Positions 61,762 through 64,000 of a stretch of DNA of 64,000 bases are shown here, in pieces. Each line of letters begins with the position of its first letter. Within the stretch, counting starts at the first letter, position 1. Below the pieces are notes generated by a model, which was not told where the DNA came from, did not search any database, and saw only the letters and a program-made list of their open reading frames with translations. Both the position numbers and the translations under genes were made by a program. This DNA comes from Pseudomonadota bacterium (GTDB taxonomy: Bacteria; Pseudomonadota; Alphaproteobacteria; Rhizobiales; Beijerinckiaceae), in contig JAIUNQ010000002.1 in the NCBI GenBank assembly GCA_020161475.1, forward strand, positions 1-64,000, read 5' to 3'.

Positions 61762-61801
61762 GATTTTCCGTATTGACGAACGATTTTCCGTTATGTAGAA
61801 C
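61762..61801 (+). promoter_or_regulatory. metZ promoter overlapped by a 20-bp tandem repeat
   Basis: TTGACG (61773-61778), a 17-bp spacer and TAGAAC (61796-61801) form a sigma-70-like promoter 26 bp before the metZ ATG. Two tandem 20-bp units overlap it: 61762-61781 and 61782-61801, both starting GATTTTCCGT and ending GAAC. Outer arms CTGTCGTTCT (61744-61753) and AGAACGATAG (61797-61806) are inverted in 9 of 10 positions. A repressor or activator site is likely; no SAM-II-like aptamer is evident. Confidence 0.6.
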
Positions 61802-61827
61802 GATAGAAGCGAACGAGGAGACGACCC

Positions 61828-63126
61828 ATGAGCACGACCCCGACCGGCGACAAGAAACCCGGCTTTGACACCCTTGCCGTCCACGCCGGCGCCACCCCGG
61901 ACCCTACCACCGGCGCGCGCATTACCCCCATCTACCAGACCGCCTCGTTCGTCTTCGATGACGTGGATCACGCCGCCTCGCTGTTCGGCTTGCAGGCTTT
62001 CGGCAATATCTACACCCGCATCACCAACCCGACGCAGGCCGTGCTCGAAGAGCGCGTCGCCACGCTGGAAGGCGGCACGGCCGCGCTCGCGGTGGCCTCG
62101 GGCCATGCCGCCGAGCATCTCGTATTTCACACCCTGCTGGAGCCGGGCGATGAGTTCATTGCCGCCAAGAAGCTCTATGGCGGCTCGATCAACCAGTTCA
62201 ACCATGCCTACAAGAAGTTCGGCTGGAACGTGGTCTGGGCCGATGGCGATGATCCCGCCAGCTTCGAGAAGGCCGTGACGCCCAAGACCAAGGCGATTTT
62301 CGTGGAATCGCTCGCCAATCCGGGCGGTGTCGTCACCGATATTGCGGCGATTGCGGCGGTGGCGAAGAAGGCGGGCGTGCCGCTGATCGTCGATAACACG
62401 CTGGCGACCCCCTACCTCATCCGCCCGATCGAGCATGGCGCGGATATCGTGGTGCATTCGCTCACCAAGTTCCTTGGCGGCCACGGCAATTCCATCGGCG
62501 GCATCATCGTCGATGGCGGCACCTTCGACTGGAAGAAAGCGGGCGCGAAGTATCCGTCGCTCACCGCGCCGCGCCCCGAATATGCCGGCATGGTGCTGGG
62601 CGAAACCTTCGGCAATTTCGCCTTTGCCATCGCCTGCCGCGTGCTCGGCCTGCGCGACCTTGGCCCGGCGATCTCGCCGTTCAATGCCTTCCAGATCCTC
62701 ACCGGCATCGAAACGCTGGCCCTGCGCATGCAGCGTCACTCGGACAATGCGCTGGCGGTGGCCAAGTATCTCAAGAGCCACCCCGCCGTTGCCTGGGTGT
62801 CCTACCCCGGCCTTGAGGGTGACAAGTACCATGCGCTCGCCAAGAAATATGCCCCCAAGGGCGCGGGCGCGGTGTTCACCTTCGGCCTCAAGGGCGGCAA
62901 CGCAGCCGGCATCGCGCTGGTGGCCAAGCTGAAGCTGTTCTCGCATCTCGCCAACGTGGGTGATACGCGCTCGCTGGTGATCCACCCGGCCTCGACCACC
63001 CATCGCCAGCTGACCGACGAGCAGAAGACGCTCGCGGGCGCCGGGCCGGATGTGGTGCGCCTCTCCGTCGGCATCGAGGATGTGGCGGATCTGATCAGCG
63101 ACCTCGAGCAAGCTCTCGGCGCTTGA
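61828..63126 (+). CDS. metZ: O-acetylhomoserine aminocarboxypropyltransferase (sulfhydrylase)
   Basis: A 432-residue PLP enzyme that makes homocysteine from O-acyl-homoserine and sulfide. The family start [20 protein letters not shown] and [15 protein letters not shown] are clear; the PLP Lys is in [18 protein letters not shown]. The C-terminus has [16 protein letters not shown] and [24 protein letters not shown] precedes the ATG. The longer length and HGNSIGG context favour the O-acetylhomoserine type (MetY/MetZ) over cystathionine synthases. Confidence 0.95.
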   Translation: MSTTPTGDKKPGFDTLAVHAGATPDPTTGARITPIYQTASFVFDDVDHAASLFGLQAFGNIYTRITNPTQAVLEERVATLEGGTAALAVASGHAAEHLVFHTLLEPGDEFIAAKKLYGGSINQFNHAYKKFGWNVVWADGDDPASFEKAVTPKTKAIFVESLANPGGVVTDIAAIAAVAKKAGVPLIVDNTLATPYLIRPIEHGADIVVHSLTKFLGGHGNSIGGIIVDGGTFDWKKAGAKYPSLTAPRPEYAGMVLGETFGNFAFAIACRVLGLRDLGPAISPFNAFQILTGIETLALRMQRHSDNALAVAKYLKSHPAVAWVSYPGLEGDKYHALAKKYAPKGAGAVFTFGLKGGNAAGIALVAKLKLFSHLANVGDTRSLVIHPASTTHRQLTDEQKTLAGAGPDVVRLSVGIEDVADLISDLEQALGA

Positions 63127-63134
63127 TTTTGATT

Positions 63135-63166
63135 GTCCCGCCGAAGGCTACGCCCGGCGGGACTTT
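63135..63166 (+). terminator. Terminator-like hairpin after metZ
   Basis: Perfect 9-bp arms GTCCCGCCG/CGGCGGGAC around an 11-nt loop, followed by TTT, 9 nt after the stop. Confidence 0.6.
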
Positions 63167-63232
63167 CCCTCGCAACGGGCGCAAACGCCCTGCTCGGCGT
63201 CGCGTTGCTCCTAGCCTACGCTGCGCTTCGGC
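63167..63232. repeat. 66-bp direct repeat, copy 1
   Basis: This 66-bp sequence is repeated without a change at 63275-63340. It begins CCCTCGCAACGGGCGC and ends GCTGCGCTTCGGC. Both copies lie between metZ and ctaA and look non-coding. Confidence 0.92.
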
Positions 63233-63274
63233 TCGATATTAACGTGGCCCCGAGGCTTCGCCTGGGCCACGGCC

Positions 63275-63340
63275 CCCTCGCAACGGGCGCAAACGCCCTG
63301 CTCGGCGTCGCGTTGCTCCTAGCCTACGCTGCGCTTCGGC
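63275..63340. repeat. 66-bp direct repeat, copy 2
   Basis: Identical to 63167-63232, offset 108 bp. The 42 bp between them include a hairpin GTGGCCC/GGGCCAC (63244-63270). Confidence 0.92.
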
Positions 63341-63358
63341 AGGGTGCCTTATCTGAAA

Positions 63359-63443
63359 CGTCATGGCCGGGTTTAGCCCGGCCATCCACGACTTCAGGCC
63401 TGTTGAGAAGTCGTGGATACCCGCCCCAAGGGCGGGCATGACG
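63359..63443. repeat. 85-bp nested palindromic (REP-like) element
   Basis: Outer arms CGTCATG/CATGACG enclose three hairpins: GGCCGGG/CCCGGCC (63365-63383), ATCCACGACTTC/GAAGTCGTGGAT (63384-63418) and CCCGCCC/GGGCGGG (63420-63436). Sequences of the form GTCATGGCCGGG..CCCGGCCATCCACG are common dispersed repeats in Hyphomicrobiales, as I recall. It sits just before the ctaA stop and may also act as its terminator. Confidence 0.8.
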
Positions 63444-63453
63444 ACCTTCCCTC

Positions 63454-64000
63454 TCACCCCCGCGCTGCGTGAAGCGTCGCATAGGCCAGCACGGCCAGCG
63501 CCATGGCCTGATGCGCAAGGCCGGCCCAGAGCGGCACCACCAGCAGCAGCGTCACCACCCCCAACACCGCCTGCGCGCCCACCAGCGCGAAGAGGTGCCA
63601 TGCGCGCCGTGCCAGCGCGGTGCCGCGCGCCGCCCATGCGTGCCAGAACACCAGCGCCAGTACGATGTAAGCGCCGAGGCGGTGATTGAACTGCACCAAG
63701 GTCGGGTTATCGACGAAGTTCTCCCAAAAGTTCGGCATAACGAACAGCTTGGAGGCCGCTGGCACCAGCGCGCCATCCATCAGCGGCCAGGTGTTATACG
63801 TCAGGCCCGCCTTGGAACCCGCGACCAGCCCGCCGAGCGCAATCTGCACCAGCAGCGCCACCACCAGCCAGCGGGCAGCACGGACAAGCCCGGCCTCACC
63901 GCTTCCCGCCGCACCCCGGAAGCGAACGGCCGCGACGATCAACCCGATCAGGAAAAAGCATGCGAAGGTGAGGTGCAGCGTCAGTTTCACCGGCGCCACC
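63454..64000 (-). CDS. ctaA: Heme A synthase (COX15/CtaA), C-terminal part
   Basis: The last about 182 residues of a heme A synthase, which converts heme O to heme A for cytochrome c oxidases; the 5' end lies beyond the right edge. Features are ALGGLVAGSKAGLTYNTWPLMDG in the middle, the heme-ligand His regions FNHRLGAYIV and LAHQAMALAV, and four or more hydrophobic segments. The stop is a TGA at 63456-63454. The first visible Met is internal, not the true start. Confidence 0.95.
   Translation of the reverse strand, partial: VAPVKLTLHLTFACFFLIGLIVAAVRFRGAAGSGEAGLVRAARWLVVALLVQIALGGLVAGSKAGLTYNTWPLMDGALVPAASKLFVMPNFWENFVDNPTLVQFNHRLGAYIVLALVFWHAWAARGTALARRAWHLFALVGAQAVLGVVTLLLVVPLWAGLAHQAMALAVLAYATLHAARG

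Noticed and set aside
61660..61827. SAM-II riboswitch before metZ
   Set aside because: I could not find the aptamer's conserved core by eye; tandem DNA repeats and a promoter explain the region better. A covariance-model search would decide.
63133..63441. Plus-strand open frame with a repeated LATGANALLGVALLLAYAALR-like peptide
   Set aside because: The peptide repeat only mirrors the 66-bp DNA repeat; the frame runs through hairpins and a REP-like element, with no start signal.

Overview
The window is GC-rich, densely coded chromosomal DNA of an alphaproteobacterium. Hyphomicrobiales (Rhizobiales) is the best guess from two gene orders known in that group: phaC-alaC-hom-glpX-recJ (35.1-48.9 kb, reversed) and ctaA-metZ-CoA-binding-enoyl-CoA hydratase-thioesterase-rplM-rpsI-argC (50.7-64 kb). 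That assignment is inference. I see no IS element, prophage, integrase or CRISPR array.

1-12.3 kb is a complete selenocysteine island. On the minus strand run fdoG (with an in-frame TGA read as Sec and a bSECIS hairpin right after it), fdoH, fdoI, fdhE, selA, a Sel1-repeat gene, selB, selC (tRNA-Sec) and two unknown genes. Divergently from fdoG lie a TusA-family gene and selD. The selB reading frame has no stop before selC and reads through the whole tRNA gene.

12.4-25.4 kb is an eleven-gene minus-strand catabolic operon: a branched-chain-amino-acid-type ABC importer (binding protein, LivH, a fused LivM-LivG, LivF), an AroE-like dehydrogenase, an SDR, a fused E1 alpha/beta 2-oxoacid dehydrogenase, a GlcD-like FAD oxidase, a GMC oxidoreductase and an aldehyde dehydrogenase. 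Divergent from it (25.6-28.9 kb) are a quinone oxidoreductase, two SDRs and an FCD-type GntR regulator; a candidate GntR operator lies between the two units. Then come a LysR regulator, a SAF-domain dehydrogenase, a full TRAP transporter (DctPQM) and a small membrane protein (to 34.9 kb). The substrate cannot be read from the sequence.

34.9-48.9 kb holds tRNA-Glu, recJ, a GNAT gene, glpX, hom, alaC and phaC, with a chemoreceptor, a TelA-like gene and a diguanylate cyclase inserted. The PHA synthase carries an N-terminal Lys/Ala/Pro-rich, histone H1-like region of about 170 residues that normal class I PhaC lacks; this is the most striking single protein in the window.

49-64 kb holds a FadL-type outer-membrane protein, argC, a pair of unknown envelope proteins, rpsI-rplM, a thioesterase, an enoyl-CoA hydratase, two tandem chemoreceptors, a CoA-binding protein, a TetR/AhpD-like divergent pair with two perfect palindromic operators, metZ, an intergenic region full of repeats, and the 3' part of ctaA. 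FNR/FixK-like boxes lie upstream of two of the three chemoreceptor genes.
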